Shown: positions 1 through 10,613 of the stretch, piece after piece
How positions within the stretch are numbered: position 1 is the stretch's first letter
Layout: each line of letters begins with the position of its first letter
Assembly: GCF_907164555.1 (NCBI RefSeq)
Contig: NZ_CAJQZC010000015.1
Coordinates: 47,297 to 111,296 of the forward strand
Direction: 5' to 3'
Source of the DNA: Paraburkholderia saeva
GTDB taxonomy: Bacteria > Pseudomonadota > Gammaproteobacteria > Burkholderiales > Burkholderiaceae
DNA length: 64,000 bases
Notes under the pieces: model-generated
Told to the model about the DNA's origin: nothing
Databases searched by the model: none
The model's input: only the letters and a program-made list of their open reading frames with translations
Position numbers and translations under genes: made by a program

Positions 1-38
1 TCATCAAAGGCCTGACCGCTGGAGCCGTGAAATCATGA
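1..38 (+). CDS. sugar ABC transporter permease, C-terminal tail (partial)
   Basis: Only the last 11 codons are in the window, reading IKGLTAGAVKS and then TGA at 36-38. This ending (F-x-x-GLTAGAVK) is typical of MalG/UgpE-type inner-membrane permeases of carbohydrate ABC transporters. The stop overlaps the next start as ATGA, so the two genes are translationally coupled. An ABC ATPase of the same transporter class lies three genes downstream, which supports the reading. The rest of the gene lies outside the window. Confidence 0.6.
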   Translation, partial: IKGLTAGAVKS

Positions 39-853
39 GACTCGCGAACAAAGTGGCGATCGTGACGGGCGCGGGTCAAGGCATCGGCCGCGCGATTCTC
101 GAACGCTTCGTGGCGGAAGGGGCAAAGGTCGTGGCGGTGGAGCTTTCGCCGGAGAGCGCACGGCGCGCGGTCGCCGGACTGCCGCCCGATCGTGTCTGCA
201 TGCTGTGCCTCGACGCGCACGCGCAATCGACCGTGGATGAAGCGATTTACGCGGCGAAAGAGCGTTTCGGCGGCCTCGATATTCTCGTCAACAACGCCGT
301 ACGCTACGCGGGCGCCAGCATCGTGAACGAGACCGACGAAGGCTGGGCCAGCACGATCGACTCGGCGTTGACGGCCACGTTTCGCTTTTGCCGCGCCGCG
401 CTGCCGGAAATGGCGGCGCGCGGCGGCGGATCGATCATCAACCTCGCGTCGGTCAACCAGATCGTGGCTAACCCGGGCCTCGCAGCGTATACCGCGGCCA
501 AAGGCGGGGTGCACGCGCTGACGAAGCAGATCGCCGTGGAGTTCGGCATCCAGCGCGTGCGCTGCAACGCGATCTCGCCGGCGTTCATCGTGACGGAGCG
601 CACGGCGCAGGGGCTCAGCGCCGCCGATCTCGCCGCCGTCGCGCAGAGCTATCCGCTCGGGCGACTCGGCGAGCCCGCCGACATCGCCAATGCGGCCGTG
701 TTTCTGGCGAGCGACGAGTCGTCGTTCATCACGGGTGTGGACCTTCCGCTCGATGGCGGCTTGACGTCGTTGGCCGCCAGTGCGCTGCTTTCGAACCATA
801 TTCGGACTTCGTGGGGACTTCCCCCCCTGCAAATCGTGGAGAACAAGAAATGA
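35..853 (+). CDS. SDR family NAD(P)-dependent oxidoreductase
   Basis: A classical short-chain dehydrogenase of 272 aa, slightly longer than the usual 250. The nucleotide-binding motif TGAGQGIG is near residue 12, NNAV follows the central strand, the catalytic serine is in INLASVNQ, and the YTAAKGG motif supplies the catalytic Tyr and Lys. It probably oxidises or reduces a hydroxyl of a sugar or sugar acid, since it sits between an ABC permease and an aldolase-type gene in a tightly overlapping operon. The start overlaps the preceding stop and the stop overlaps the next start. The extra C-terminal tail after DGGLTSLAAS is not part of the core fold. The exact substrate cannot be read from sequence. 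Confidence 0.85.
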   Translation: MRLANKVAIVTGAGQGIGRAILERFVAEGAKVVAVELSPESARRAVAGLPPDRVCMLCLDAHAQSTVDEAIYAAKERFGGLDILVNNAVRYAGASIVNETDEGWASTIDSALTATFRFCRAALPEMAARGGGSIINLASVNQIVANPGLAAYTAAKGGVHALTKQIAVEFGIQRVRCNAISPAFIVTERTAQGLSAADLAAVAQSYPLGRLGEPADIANAAVFLASDESSFITGVDLPLDGGLTSLAASALLSNHIRTSWGLPPLQIVENKK

Positions 854-1795
854 CGATGACGATCGCCCACCGCAGTCTGGCCGGCGTCTTTCCCGTATTG
901 CCCACCCCGTTCCTGGAGAACGGGAGCCCCGACGTCGCCAGCCTGCGCAATCTGGTGCGCTACCTCGTGACGGCCGGCGTGGATGGCATCACGTATCCTG
1001 GCGTCGCCAGCGAGTTCGGGCAGTTGAGCGCCGACGAGCGCGTCATGCTCACCGATGCCGTGCTCGACGAAATCGACGGCCGTATGCCGTTGGTCGCCGG
1101 CTGTTCCAGTACCGACGCCGAAGTCACCATTCGGATCGCCCACGCGGCGGCGAAGGGCGGCGCGGCGGCGCTGATGATCGCCGTCCCGCCGGGGCGCAAG
1201 ACAGCGCAAGCGCAGATCGAATTTTTCAGCCGTGTCGCGCAAGCTGTCCCCGACACGCCCATCATGCTGCAGAACGTGCCGGCACCCGTCGGCGCCGGTC
1301 TCGATCCCGAAGTGCTGCTCGAGATTCTGAACGCGGTGCCTTCGATCCAGTACATCAAGGAAGAGACGCTGCCGAGCGGCCAGCGCCTGACGGTCATCAA
1401 GCGCAGCGCGCCTGAGACGTTGCGCGGCGTGTTCGGCGGCGCGGGTGGACGCTACATCACCGACGAATTGCGGCGCGGCGCGTGCGGCACCATGCCGGCG
1501 GTCGAACTCGCGGAAGTGCATGTCGAACTGTTCAAGGCGCACCGTGCGGGCCGGAGCGATCAGGTGCGCGAACTGTTCACGCGCATGCTGCCGATTCTGA
1601 ACGTGCAAGCCGTGTTCCGCTGGTCGCTGACCAAGTACGTGCTGCATCGTCGTGGCTTGATTCAGTGCCGCCTGCAGCGTGCGGCCGGTCCGTTGCTCGA
1701 TGCCGCCGACGCGGCCGATGTCGACGCCTTCCTGCACGACATCGAAGATCTTCTGATTCCTCAGCAAATGCTTTCCACCATCGGAGGCGGAATCC

Positions 1796-1809
<14 letters not shown>
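850..1809 (+). CDS. dihydrodipicolinate synthase family protein
   Basis: A member of the DapA/NanA class I aldolase family (about 319 aa). It begins MTMTIAHRSLAGVFPVLPTPF, a typical N-terminal beta strand of the TIM barrel. GVASEFGQLSADER is the family GxTGE-like turn, and YIKEE carries the Schiff-base lysine. In sugar-acid operons such proteins act as 2-keto-3-deoxy sugar acid aldolases or dehydratases rather than in lysine synthesis; that role is inferred from the neighbours. The start at 850 was chosen because the ATG overlaps the SDR stop (ATGA) and restores the family N-terminus. An upstream in-frame ATG at 811 would add a non-homologous leader. The 3' end overlaps the ABC ATPase by 14 bases. 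Confidence 0.82.
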
Positions 1810-2872
<1,063 letters not shown>

Positions 2873-2892
2873 TTCACGACCCGGCAATCGAT

Positions 2893-4077
2893 ATGAATAC
2901 CGCACCCAAAATAGCCTCAGTCGAGACCTTCATCGTTTCGATTCCGCGCGACGTGCCTTACCTCGGCGGGCTCGGCAAGGACGAACAGGTCAATAGCCGC
3001 GGCTACCTGATCCGCAAAGGCAATGGCACGATCTACCCGACCACCGACATGTCGGTGCTCATCAAGCTGACCGCCGACGACGGCACGGTCGGCTGGGGCG
3101 AGACCTACGGAATCGTGGCGCCGGAAGCCGTGACCGCGATCATCGACGACGTGCTCGGACCTGCAGTGATCGGACGCGATCCGCGCGACGCCGTGGTGAT
3201 CCAGGAAGACCTGTACGACATGATGCGGGTGCGGGGATTCTTCGGCGGCTTCTACGTCGACTCCATCGCCGGCGTGGACATCGCGATCTGGGACCTGTTC
3301 GGGAAGCTGGTTGGACAGCCCGTGGTCAAGCTCATCGGCGGTCAGCGCCGGTCCACGATTCCCGCCTATGTCTCGGGGCTGCCGGGCAGGTCGCTGGATG
3401 AGCGCGTCGCGCTGGCGCGCACCTTCGTAACCAAGGGGTTCAACGCATTCAAGTATCACTCGGCGGTGTCCTTCGACGGCATCGTCGACGAAATGCGTGC
3501 GCTTCGCGAGGGGCTCGGAGACGGCGTGGAGCTGATGGTCGATCTGCACTGGAAATTCACGGCGCAGGAGGCCATCCAACTGGTGGACCGGCTCACGCCT
3601 TATCGACCGTATTTCGTCGAGGCGCCGGTGCAGCCCGAGGATATCGAAGGCCAGACGCACGTGGGCGCGAATATCCGCGTGCCGCTCGCGCTGGGTGAGG
3701 AGTGGCGCACGGTCTTCGAATATCGTCCGCGTCTGGAACGCCGATCGATGTCGATCGTCCAGCCGGAGATGGGACACATCGGCATCAGCCAGTTCATGCA
3801 GATTGCGCGGATGGCCAACGCGTTCCATATGAAGGTGATTCCGCACGCGAGCATTGGCGTCGGCATCTTCCAGGCGGCGAGCCTGCATGCAACGGCCGCG
3901 CTTCCGAATGCGCCGATGCACGAATACCAGCATTCGGTTTTCGATCACAACCTGCAATACGTCGAGACGACCATGCGTTGCGCAGACGGTGCGTTCCACC
4001 TTCCGGAAGGTCCCGGACTCGGTATCGAACCCAACGAAAAATTGTGGCAGCACATTCGCAAGAAGCCTGTCGTATAG
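2893..4077 (+). CDS. mandelate racemase/muconate lactonizing family acid-sugar dehydratase (galactonate dehydratase-like)
   Basis: An enolase-superfamily enzyme (394 aa) with an N-terminal capping domain and a C-terminal TIM barrel. Visible metal and catalytic positions are MVDLHWK (Asp ligand plus the D-x-H histidine), VEAPVQPED (Glu ligand), LGEEWR (Glu ligand) and VIPHASIG (second catalytic His). The D-x-H arrangement is that of galactonate and related acid-sugar dehydratases, which form 2-keto-3-deoxy acids. Kinase and aldolase genes for 2-keto-3-deoxygalactonate follow directly, so a galactonate-type (De Ley-Doudoroff) substrate is the best inference. The start has no strong ribosome site but matches the family N-terminus. 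Confidence 0.82.
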   Translation: MNTAPKIASVETFIVSIPRDVPYLGGLGKDEQVNSRGYLIRKGNGTIYPTTDMSVLIKLTADDGTVGWGETYGIVAPEAVTAIIDDVLGPAVIGRDPRDAVVIQEDLYDMMRVRGFFGGFYVDSIAGVDIAIWDLFGKLVGQPVVKLIGGQRRSTIPAYVSGLPGRSLDERVALARTFVTKGFNAFKYHSAVSFDGIVDEMRALREGLGDGVELMVDLHWKFTAQEAIQLVDRLTPYRPYFVEAPVQPEDIEGQTHVGANIRVPLALGEEWRTVFEYRPRLERRSMSIVQPEMGHIGISQFMQIARMANAFHMKVIPHASIGVGIFQAASLHATAALPNAPMHEYQHSVFDHNLQYVETTMRCADGAFHLPEGPGLGIEPNEKLWQHIRKKPVV

Positions 4078-4089
4078 AGACGAAGCCGG

Positions 4090-4119
4090 CGCAGCGCGAT
4101 TGAGTCGATCCGCGCTGCG
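4090..4119 (+). other. 9-bp inverted repeat between dehydratase and kinase genes
   Basis: CGCAGCGCG (4090-4098) and CGCGCTGCG (4111-4119) form a perfect 9-bp stem around a 12-nt loop. An AT-rich stretch with a T run follows at about 4137-4142. It could be a weak terminator or attenuator, or an mRNA processing site, setting the kinase and aldolase at a different level. The T run is too far away for a classical terminator. Confidence 0.35.
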
Positions 4120-4170
4120 TCGTAAAGACCGGGAAATTTTTAATCTGTAAATTAATAAGGATTGCATAGT

Positions 4171-5094
4171 ATGAAGCCATCGTTCATTAGTCTCGATTGG
4201 GGGACGTCGAGTCTGCGCGCCGTACTCGTATCGGAAGAAGGTGCAGTCATCGAGGCGCGAAGCGCCGCGGGAGGCGTGATGTCGGTGAAGGACCGGCAAT
4301 TCGAGGCGTCACTGCATGCGATCTGCAGCGACTGGATTGAAAATTTCGGCTGCCCCATCGTGGCCAGCGGAATGATCGGCAGCCGGCAAGGCTGGGTGGA
4401 AGCGCCTTATCTCGACTGCCCGGCGACGCCGGCCACTGCGGCGCGCGCGCTCACGACACTGCAGATTTCGAACCGCGTCGACATGCACATCATTCCCGGC
4501 CTGCGCTGCGGCTCGAAGACGACGATGTACGACGTCATGCGGGGCGAGGAAACGCAGATCTGGGGCGCCGACGTGGCGCCGGACAGCGTGTGCGTCTTGC
4601 CCGGCACGCACAGCAAATGGGCCTTCGTCGATGAACAGTCGCGGATCACGCGCTTCGCGACCTATATGACCGGGGAACTGTACGGCCTGCTCACGAAGCA
4701 CGGCATTCTTGGCCGGCTGATGGAGTTCGGTGGCAGCGATAAAGAGGCTTTCGTCCGCGGCGCAAAGCTCGGATTGGCTCAGTTAGCGCAGGCGACGCAC
4801 GTGATCTTCGCGGCGCGTACGGCGGGGCTGACGGGGGAAGTGCCGCCGGCCGGATTGCCCGACTATCTTTCGGGCATCCTGATTGGCGTGGAGGTCGCGA
4901 GCGCACTGGCGGCGGAGAAGGTGAGCGCCGAACGACCCATCAACGTGATTGGGGACGACGATCTGTCGAGTCGTTACGAAGCGGCTCTGCAATTGGCAGG
5001 CTTGCGGTCGGTTCGCGCGCGGGACGGTGCCACCATTCAGGGCCATGTGCGCGTTGCCAGAGAGGCCGGCATCGTGGCGTGCGAGTCGGCCTGA
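4171..5094 (+). CDS. dgoK: 2-dehydro-3-deoxygalactonokinase
   Basis: DgoK-family kinase (about 307 aa) that phosphorylates 2-keto-3-deoxygalactonate at C6 using ATP. The N-terminal phosphate-binding motif SLDWGTSSLRAV is diagnostic, followed by SGMIGSRQGW, CLPGTHSKWA and TGELYGLL, all typical of the family. The ATG at 4171 was chosen over an upstream in-frame TTG at 4162 because it puts the SLDWGTSS motif at the usual distance and has AATAAGG about 10 bases upstream. It lies downstream of the dehydratase and upstream of the cognate aldolase. Confidence 0.92.
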   Translation: MKPSFISLDWGTSSLRAVLVSEEGAVIEARSAAGGVMSVKDRQFEASLHAICSDWIENFGCPIVASGMIGSRQGWVEAPYLDCPATPATAARALTTLQISNRVDMHIIPGLRCGSKTTMYDVMRGEETQIWGADVAPDSVCVLPGTHSKWAFVDEQSRITRFATYMTGELYGLLTKHGILGRLMEFGGSDKEAFVRGAKLGLAQLAQATHVIFAARTAGLTGEVPPAGLPDYLSGILIGVEVASALAAEKVSAERPINVIGDDDLSSRYEAALQLAGLRSVRARDGATIQGHVRVAREAGIVACESA

Positions 5095-5193
5095 AATCCC
5101 GGAGTGGCGAGCGTTTTGGGGCGTGCCCCGCCGGGGTGTCAGGCGCGCTCCGTTGCTCGAGGAAGATTCGTTACCCATACACAGAGAATCGAC

Positions 5194-5877
5194 ATGCAAG
5201 CTCACCTTAACCTGCCCGCCCCGTACCAGCCGCACGCGGGGTTAGCCGCCGCATTCAGGGCGTGTCCATTGATCGCCATCCTGCGCGGTGTAACACCGGC
5301 CGACGCGGCCGACCACGGTCGCGCACTCTACGAAGCCGGCTTTCGCATTGTTGAAGTGCCGCTCAATTCGCCGCAGCCGTTTGACAGCATCGCGGCAATC
5401 CGGCGGACGTTGCCGGGCGACGCCATCGTCGGAGCCGGCACCGTGCTTCAGCCGGACCGGGTTCATGACGTGAAAGCGGCGGGCGGCGAACTGATTGTGA
5501 TGCCGCACAGCGATGCCGAAGTCGTGCTGGCCGCAAAAGCGCTGGGGCTGGCCTGCGCACCGGGCGTCGCGACACCGAATGACGCGTTCCAGGCGCTGAA
5601 GCACGGCGCCGACGTCCTCAAAATGTTCCCGGCCGAACAACTGGGCGTACATGTCATCAAGGCGTGGCGGGCGGTGTTGGCAGAGGAGGTGCCGCTCGTA
5701 CCGGTCGGTGGCATCACGCCGGACAGCATGGGACCGCTTCTGAGCGCGGGTGCGAATGGCTTTGGACTCGGTTCCGCGCTGTACAAACCGGGGCAGGGCG
5801 TCGAGGTCACCGCTACGCGCGCGAAGGCGTATATCAACGGTTTGCGCATCGCTAACAACGGGTTCCGCGCCTCCTGA
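5194..5877 (+). CDS. dgoA: 2-dehydro-3-deoxy-6-phosphogalactonate aldolase
   Basis: A KDPG/KDPGal aldolase (227 aa) that splits the phosphorylated deoxy-keto acid into pyruvate and glyceraldehyde-3-phosphate. The motifs are PLIAILRGVTP (catalytic Glu/Arg region), FRIVEVPLNSP, IVGAGTVL, the Schiff-base lysine in DVLKMFPAEQLG, and the phosphate-binding VPVGGITPD. The methionine at 5194 gives the standard length; the frame is open upstream to 5104 but that extension is not family-like. It is the last gene of the operon and completes the pathway begun by the dehydratase. Confidence 0.92.
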   Translation: MQAHLNLPAPYQPHAGLAAAFRACPLIAILRGVTPADAADHGRALYEAGFRIVEVPLNSPQPFDSIAAIRRTLPGDAIVGAGTVLQPDRVHDVKAAGGELIVMPHSDAEVVLAAKALGLACAPGVATPNDAFQALKHGADVLKMFPAEQLGVHVIKAWRAVLAEEVPLVPVGGITPDSMGPLLSAGANGFGLGSALYKPGQGVEVTATRAKAYINGLRIANNGFRAS

Positions 5878-6046
5878 GGCAGCCCGGATTTGTCTGCGAG
5901 CCGCATCAGGGCTGCCTTCACCGCCGCTACCGACTCCAGTGTTTCCTGCACGATGGCGATTTTTTCCTGCGCCGGTGTGCCGCCGACGGTGCTCCGGCGT
6001 TCAAGGCGTTCCGCCGGTCGCTGGCTCCTGGCTAACCGCGCGACGC

Positions 6047-7330
6047 TTACGAAGGTGTGCGAACGGCGCTCACAGATGTCGCGACACTCGATCGACGTCG
6101 GCGCGGCGCCGTTTCAAGCAGGAAGACGGAAGCTACGGCGCCCAGTATCAGCATCCCACAAGCGAAGTAAAGCGTGGCCCGCAAGCCATGGTGCTCGGCG
6201 ATGGCGCCGCCGATGACGGGTGCAAGGCCTCCGCCAAAGATTTCACCAACGCCCACAACAAAGCCCACCGACGATGCCACGAGTCCAACTGGCGCGGCCT
6301 CCGTTGCGATCGGTCCGCACAGCAGGCTGATCAACGGAAGGGCGAACGCGGAAATTAGAAACAGCAACCAGAACAGGAGCCACGGGTGATCGGCGCTTAC
6401 GTGGGTAAAGAGGAAGAGGAGAGCGGCGGATACGACGAATCCATAGATCGCAACAGGGCGCCTTCCAATGTAGTCCGAAGGAAGCACCATGGTGAACAGG
6501 CCAAGCGTGCCACCGAAGCCGGTCGCAGAGACAATCCATCCCATCCTCTGTGTTCCGACATGCAGAACCTCCGCGAGATAGCTCGGCACCATTGCGCTCA
6601 AGATGAACATGCCGGCCATCGCACCCAGGATTGCAATCCCGCCAAGGCAGACGTTCCGACTACGAAAGATCTCGGTCCAACGCGCGTCTGGTCGTTGGCT
6701 CGCTGCATATGCGGGGGCACTGTGTGAATCTTGCCGAAGCGTGAGCCAGGTGAACAATGCCACGACGAATCCTGGCGCGGCCGAAATCAGAAACACCCAG
6801 TTCCACGAGACCACCCGCAGCAGTTGCGTTGCGACGATCGGCGCAAGGCCCATTCCGAATATGGAGAACATGCCCATCTGAAGGCCCTGATTCAAGCCGC
6901 GCCGCGAGGGTAGCGATGCCTCACCCACTGTCGCAATGCTGACCGGCGTGAACGCGCCTTCAGCCACGCCCATGAGCGCACGCATCGCCATCAGACTTGC
7001 GAATCCGGTGGCAAATCCGGAAAGACACGAAAGCAGCGAGAACACCAGCAGCGTGAAGGTGAGGATTTTCTTGCGACCGATTCGATCGGAGATGGGCCCT
7101 GCGAGGATGGCCCACAATCCCCACGCGAAACTCAGAATGCCAAACAGGTTGCCGAGTTGTTGATAGTTGAGATTGAGGTCCTGCATTATGGAAGGAAACA
7201 GCGGGGCTATGAGCCATCTGTCGAAGCCCACCAGTCCGAATCCTAGCCCCATTAGAACGAGTACTTTCCATTCGTAAGCGGTATCGTGGGATTTCGCTTT
7301 CGTGCTGTCTTTCTCTAACTTCCATTTCAT
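6047..7330 (-). CDS. MFS transporter
   Basis: Major facilitator superfamily permease (427 aa) with twelve predicted membrane segments. The loop 2-3 motif is visible as AGPISDRIGRKKIL. The N-terminus, WKVLVLMGLGFGLVGFDRW, resembles ACS-type organic anion symporters. The start at 7330 has AAGGAG seven bases upstream. It is the second gene after the C45 peptidase gene on the same strand (gap about 125 bp), so it may carry that enzyme's substrate or product. A broken relative of this gene lies near 16.3-16.5 kb. Confidence 0.88.
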   Translation of the reverse strand: MKWKLEKDSTKAKSHDTAYEWKVLVLMGLGFGLVGFDRWLIAPLFPSIMQDLNLNYQQLGNLFGILSFAWGLWAILAGPISDRIGRKKILTFTLLVFSLLSCLSGFATGFASLMAMRALMGVAEGAFTPVSIATVGEASLPSRRGLNQGLQMGMFSIFGMGLAPIVATQLLRVVSWNWVFLISAAPGFVVALFTWLTLRQDSHSAPAYAASQRPDARWTEIFRSRNVCLGGIAILGAMAGMFILSAMVPSYLAEVLHVGTQRMGWIVSATGFGGTLGLFTMVLPSDYIGRRPVAIYGFVVSAALLFLFTHVSADHPWLLFWLLFLISAFALPLISLLCGPIATEAAPVGLVASSVGFVVGVGEIFGGGLAPVIGGAIAEHHGLRATLYFACGMLILGAVASVFLLETAPRRRRSSVATSVSAVRTPS

Positions 7331-7454
7331 TGCTTGTCTCCTTGATATCTTGTTCAAAAACGGTGGCCTTTGTTGATTGTGTCTTTGCCGGTGGGATTTG
7401 CGAGGTATCGGCCATGCTTCGCACAGTAGGGCAAAGCATGGCTTCAGCGCTGTA

Positions 7455-8648
7455 TCAAGCAGGGCTAAAAGCCCGGGACCTGTCCAACTGAGGCGTTTGC
7501 ACAGGCGAATAGCGCAAGGTGCTGCCCTCGTCGCCGAGGTAGAAGGTGATGTCGAGGGTCAGTGCATCGACGTCATATTGGGAGTTCCACAATGTCCGGA
7601 CCTCCATGCCTTCCGATGCCACCGGGAAGCGAACCGCGGCCGCTGCGTCGGCGATTTCCACCGTGGTGAGCGCGCGATCGCCGATGCGCTCCGTGAGGGC
7701 TCGCATTCGCTGATAGGTGAGGCCGTGGCCAGCCTCGTCCGGAAGATCGACGACTGACGGGAATCGGGCCAGCTCATGGTTGGTTACGACTTGCGGTTTG
7801 CCATTGCCGGAAATCGTCGTAGCCCCCTTTGCTGCGAATGGTTCCCACACCACGGAGGCCCCCGTCCGGTCCGCGATGATGAAATGGCACGGGAGTGTCG
7901 CTACGTAGTGCTCGAGCCTCGCGAGCCGTTCAAGTGCCTCGTCCACGTTCGCGCAGGTTTCCAGCAGATAGCAAGGCACTTCGAGTTCGTTGACACCGGG
8001 CTGCAACTCCATGGTCGGTGTCTTGCCTGCGGCGTCGAGATCGGCGAGCAGGGCGACAGCCAGCCCGGCGCTGTTGATGCCGTCAAGGCAGCCGCCGAGC
8101 AGATCATAGGACCGCACCTGCAACGTGGCGTATCCCGAATCCGGGTAACTCTCGATCACATAGGGACGGGCAGTCATCGGCAATTGACCGGGGGCGCGCG
8201 GAGGAGCAGGCGACATCGATGCGCCGTTCGCCGCGAAGGCTGCGATGAACTCACCGAGCGTACCCGTGCTGAAGTCGTAGTTGCGGCTGAGACGTCCCCG
8301 GCCATCGGACGTGTGCCTGGGCGGATGCCACGACGCAGAGCAGGCACCAAGCGACATCAGATACGGCACTTCACCGAGGTCGAACGTGTCGTCTTCGTAG
8401 GCCAGGCCACAGGCCAATGCAGCGCCGCGCATGCGGGCGGCGTGGGTAGGCCAGTGTTCGGCGAACCAGGCCTTGCGCGCACGCACCCGTGCCGAATCAT
8501 GGACGGGCTCGGGTTGCCAGCCGTAGCGCTCGGCGGCGATCGCTGCGAGGTGGCGGCCAATCTCCTGATGAGGACCGCTCAAAACAAGTCGTCTGGGTTC
8601 TGAGAAGTCAGCGGGGCCACCTGCGAGAATCGTATCAACTTCAATCAT
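7455..8648 (-). CDS. C45 family peptidase / acyl-CoA:6-APA acyltransferase-like Ntn hydrolase
   Basis: About 397 aa, resembling the C45 (AAT-like) N-terminal-nucleophile hydrolases. The likely nucleophile is the cysteine in LMSLGACSASWH, with SRNYDF, NSAGLAV and the late TNHELARFP as other family signatures. Such proteins self-cleave before the Cys and hydrolyse amide bonds or transfer acyl groups. The start at 8648 (MIEVDTILAG) was chosen over 8699 since the extra 17 residues look non-homologous; only a weak GGA precedes it. It is transcribed toward the MFS gene. The substrate is unknown. Confidence 0.72.
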   Translation of the reverse strand: MIEVDTILAGGPADFSEPRRLVLSGPHQEIGRHLAAIAAERYGWQPEPVHDSARVRARKAWFAEHWPTHAARMRGAALACGLAYEDDTFDLGEVPYLMSLGACSASWHPPRHTSDGRGRLSRNYDFSTGTLGEFIAAFAANGASMSPAPPRAPGQLPMTARPYVIESYPDSGYATLQVRSYDLLGGCLDGINSAGLAVALLADLDAAGKTPTMELQPGVNELEVPCYLLETCANVDEALERLARLEHYVATLPCHFIIADRTGASVVWEPFAAKGATTISGNGKPQVVTNHELARFPSVVDLPDEAGHGLTYQRMRALTERIGDRALTTVEIADAAAAVRFPVASEGMEVRTLWNSQYDVDALTLDITFYLGDEGSTLRYSPVQTPQLDRSRAFSPA

Positions 8649-8952
8649 GTGATTTTCCAAGAAGGCATTGCGTAATAGAGGCGGCGTCACCGGAGCCATG
8701 CAGCGGCGGCTCCCTTGCGTGACGTTACTGGGCTATATCCCGGTCGGGCCGTTCACAATCTCCGCCACATGTCGCGCCATTCCGCTCCGGACGTTGTAGC
8801 GGTTTATGGTCCGAGCCACCCTCGCGCTGCATAATTTTGTTGTTAGATATGCTTAATTTATGGCGAGGCAGTGACGTGTCTGCATAGATTTTGGGGCAGT
8901 CATCGCGGGAACTACATTACGCGCCTGGCCGAAGCCGATAAAGCACCCACGG

Positions 8953-8967
8953 GGAACGTGGCGTTCC
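8953..8967. promoter_or_regulatory. GGAACG-N3-CGTTCC inverted repeat (candidate operator 1)
   Basis: GGAACGTGGCGTTCC is the core of a 9-bp-arm palindrome at 8950-8970. It lies in the 490-bp gap (8649-9137) upstream of the C45 peptidase and downstream of the aldehyde dehydrogenase. The same core recurs near 10.8 and 16.2 kb. The form resembles sites of IclR-type regulators; no such regulator is seen in the window. I see no gene in the rest of this gap. Confidence 0.5.
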
Positions 8968-9137
8968 CCGAATGGAACGATCCGCGGTGAGGCATTACCG
9001 GCCTGATTCTTAATTCATTCTCGTTCGGGAAAACCCGACGCGAAGCAAGCTTTGAAACTACGACTGCGAGCTTCGAGACGCGACAAACGGGAAAGGGCAT
9101 GTGCTGGGGCGCTGTCAGGTTGGTAGGGATGCGGTGC

Positions 9138-10613
9138 TCAGAATGGCATCTTCTCCGCGGCGGGACGCACAGTGACCCACTGCCACTGCGTATATTCATC
9201 GTGATCGGCGGGGCCGCCCATACTGCCGCCGTTGCCGGACTGACCGCGGCCGCCGAACGGATTCGTGCCTTCGTCGGCAACCGTGTGCGCATTGATATGG
9301 AGTACCCCCGTGCGCAACATTTCGCCGATGCCCATCGCGCGTGCGAGGTCCTTGCCGATGACGCCCGCGGACAACCCGTAACGGGTCTGGTTTGCGAGCG
9401 CAATAGCCTCTTCGTCCGTTTCGAATGTCGAAACGGACGCTACCGGCCCGAAGATCTCCTCGTCGAACGCAGGCATGCCGGGCTTCACGTTGGTCAATAC
9501 TGTCGGCCGGTAGAACAGCCGGTCATGTGTGCCTCCGGCAGCAAGTGTGGCGCCGCTGTCCACGCTTGCGGTCACGATGCGATGGACATTCGCAACCTGG
9601 CGCGCGTTGATGAGGGGGCCCAATGCGACTCCGTCGTCGAGCGGATTGCCAACGCGCAACCGGTTAGCCTTTTCGACGAGGCGTTCGATGAACGCGTCGG
9701 CGATATCCCGATGCACGAGGATCTTGCCCGTCGCCATGCAGATCTGCCCCTGGTGGAACCAGGCGCCGAAGGCGGCGTTGCTGGCGGCTACGTCAAGATC
9801 GGCATCGGGGAGCACGATCAACGCGTTCTTGCCGCCGAGCTCCAGCGAAACCTTCTTCAGATGCCGGCCCGCAAGCTCGCCCACCGCGCGACCGGCGGCG
9901 GTGGACCCCGTGAATGCAATCATGCCGACCTCGTGCGCTGCCACGAGCGCGATGCCGGCATCGCTCCGGCCCGGTAATACCTGAAGCACGCCGCCTGGCA
10001 GGCCGGCGGCCTCAAAGGCTTGCGCCAGGATGTAACCGCCCGAAACGGGAGTCTGCGGGTCGGGCTTGAGCACGACCGCGTTGCCGAGCGCGAGCGCGGG
10101 CGCCACCGAGCGCATCGAGAGAATGAGCGGAAAGTTGAACGGCGAGATCACGCCGACAACGCCATGCGGGACGCGCCGTGCGTAGCTGTGGCGTCCCCCC
10201 GACGACGGCAGCACGAGCCCCGGCGGTTGAAGCGGCAGCCCCGATGTGATATTCAGCAGATTGATCGCCTCATGAACTTCGAGCGTCGCCTTGGGCAGTA
10301 CGCTCCCGGACTCGCGCGCGATGTATCGGGCGAGATCGTCGGTATGTTGCTCCATCCACAATGCTGCGCGACGGAATACGGCGGACCGCTCGCGCGGCGG
10401 CAACGCGCCCCATGCCTCCTGCGCCAGCGCCGCGCTGCAACATGCCGCCTCCATCGCGGCCGCGTTCGCCATGCCGACGCGTGTGAGTACTTCGCCCGTG
10501 GCCGGTTCGACCACGTCGGCCACTTCGCCCGACGAATACAACGTCCCTTCGGTACCGCCAAACAGCTTGCCGTGCCAGCGGGTGATGTCAAAGTGTTCGG
10601 ATCCAGCGCTCAT
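9138..10613 (-). CDS. aldehyde dehydrogenase (benzaldehyde/vanillin dehydrogenase-like)
   Basis: NAD(P)-dependent aldehyde dehydrogenase of 491 aa, the standard family length. ISPFNFPLILSMRSVAPALALGNAVVLKP is the cofactor-binding core, GSTAAGRAVG the nucleotide turn, SLELGGKNALIV holds the general-base Glu, and QGQICMATG the catalytic Cys. The C-terminal EYTQWQWVTVR ending is typical of benzaldehyde/vanillin/salicylaldehyde dehydrogenases. It is divergent from the carotenoid-oxygenase-type dioxygenase gene, whose products would be aldehydes, and shares its control region. Aromatic aldehyde oxidation is therefore inferred. The start follows a CTCC-complement (GGAG) site. Confidence 0.87.
   Translation of the reverse strand: MSAGSEHFDITRWHGKLFGGTEGTLYSSGEVADVVEPATGEVLTRVGMANAAAMEAACCSAALAQEAWGALPPRERSAVFRRAALWMEQHTDDLARYIARESGSVLPKATLEVHEAINLLNITSGLPLQPPGLVLPSSGGRHSYARRVPHGVVGVISPFNFPLILSMRSVAPALALGNAVVLKPDPQTPVSGGYILAQAFEAAGLPGGVLQVLPGRSDAGIALVAAHEVGMIAFTGSTAAGRAVGELAGRHLKKVSLELGGKNALIVLPDADLDVAASNAAFGAWFHQGQICMATGKILVHRDIADAFIERLVEKANRLRVGNPLDDGVALGPLINARQVANVHRIVTASVDSGATLAAGGTHDRLFYRPTVLTNVKPGMPAFDEEIFGPVASVSTFETDEEAIALANQTRYGLSAGVIGKDLARAMGIGEMLRTGVLHINAHTVADEGTNPFGGRGQSGNGGSMGGPADHDEYTQWQWVTVRPAAEKMPF

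Noticed and set aside
2917..4299. 460-codon open frame antisense to the dehydratase gene
   Set aside because: Composition is typical of antisense frames in GC-rich genes; no motif, and it crosses a gene boundary.
5878..5916. GGCAGCCC...GGGCTGCC inverted repeat as terminator of the galactonate operon
   Set aside because: The loop is 23 nt and no T run follows, so it is too weak to call.
7776..8603. 275-codon plus-strand frame across the C45 gene
   Set aside because: Antisense to a gene with clear family motifs; no recognisable protein.
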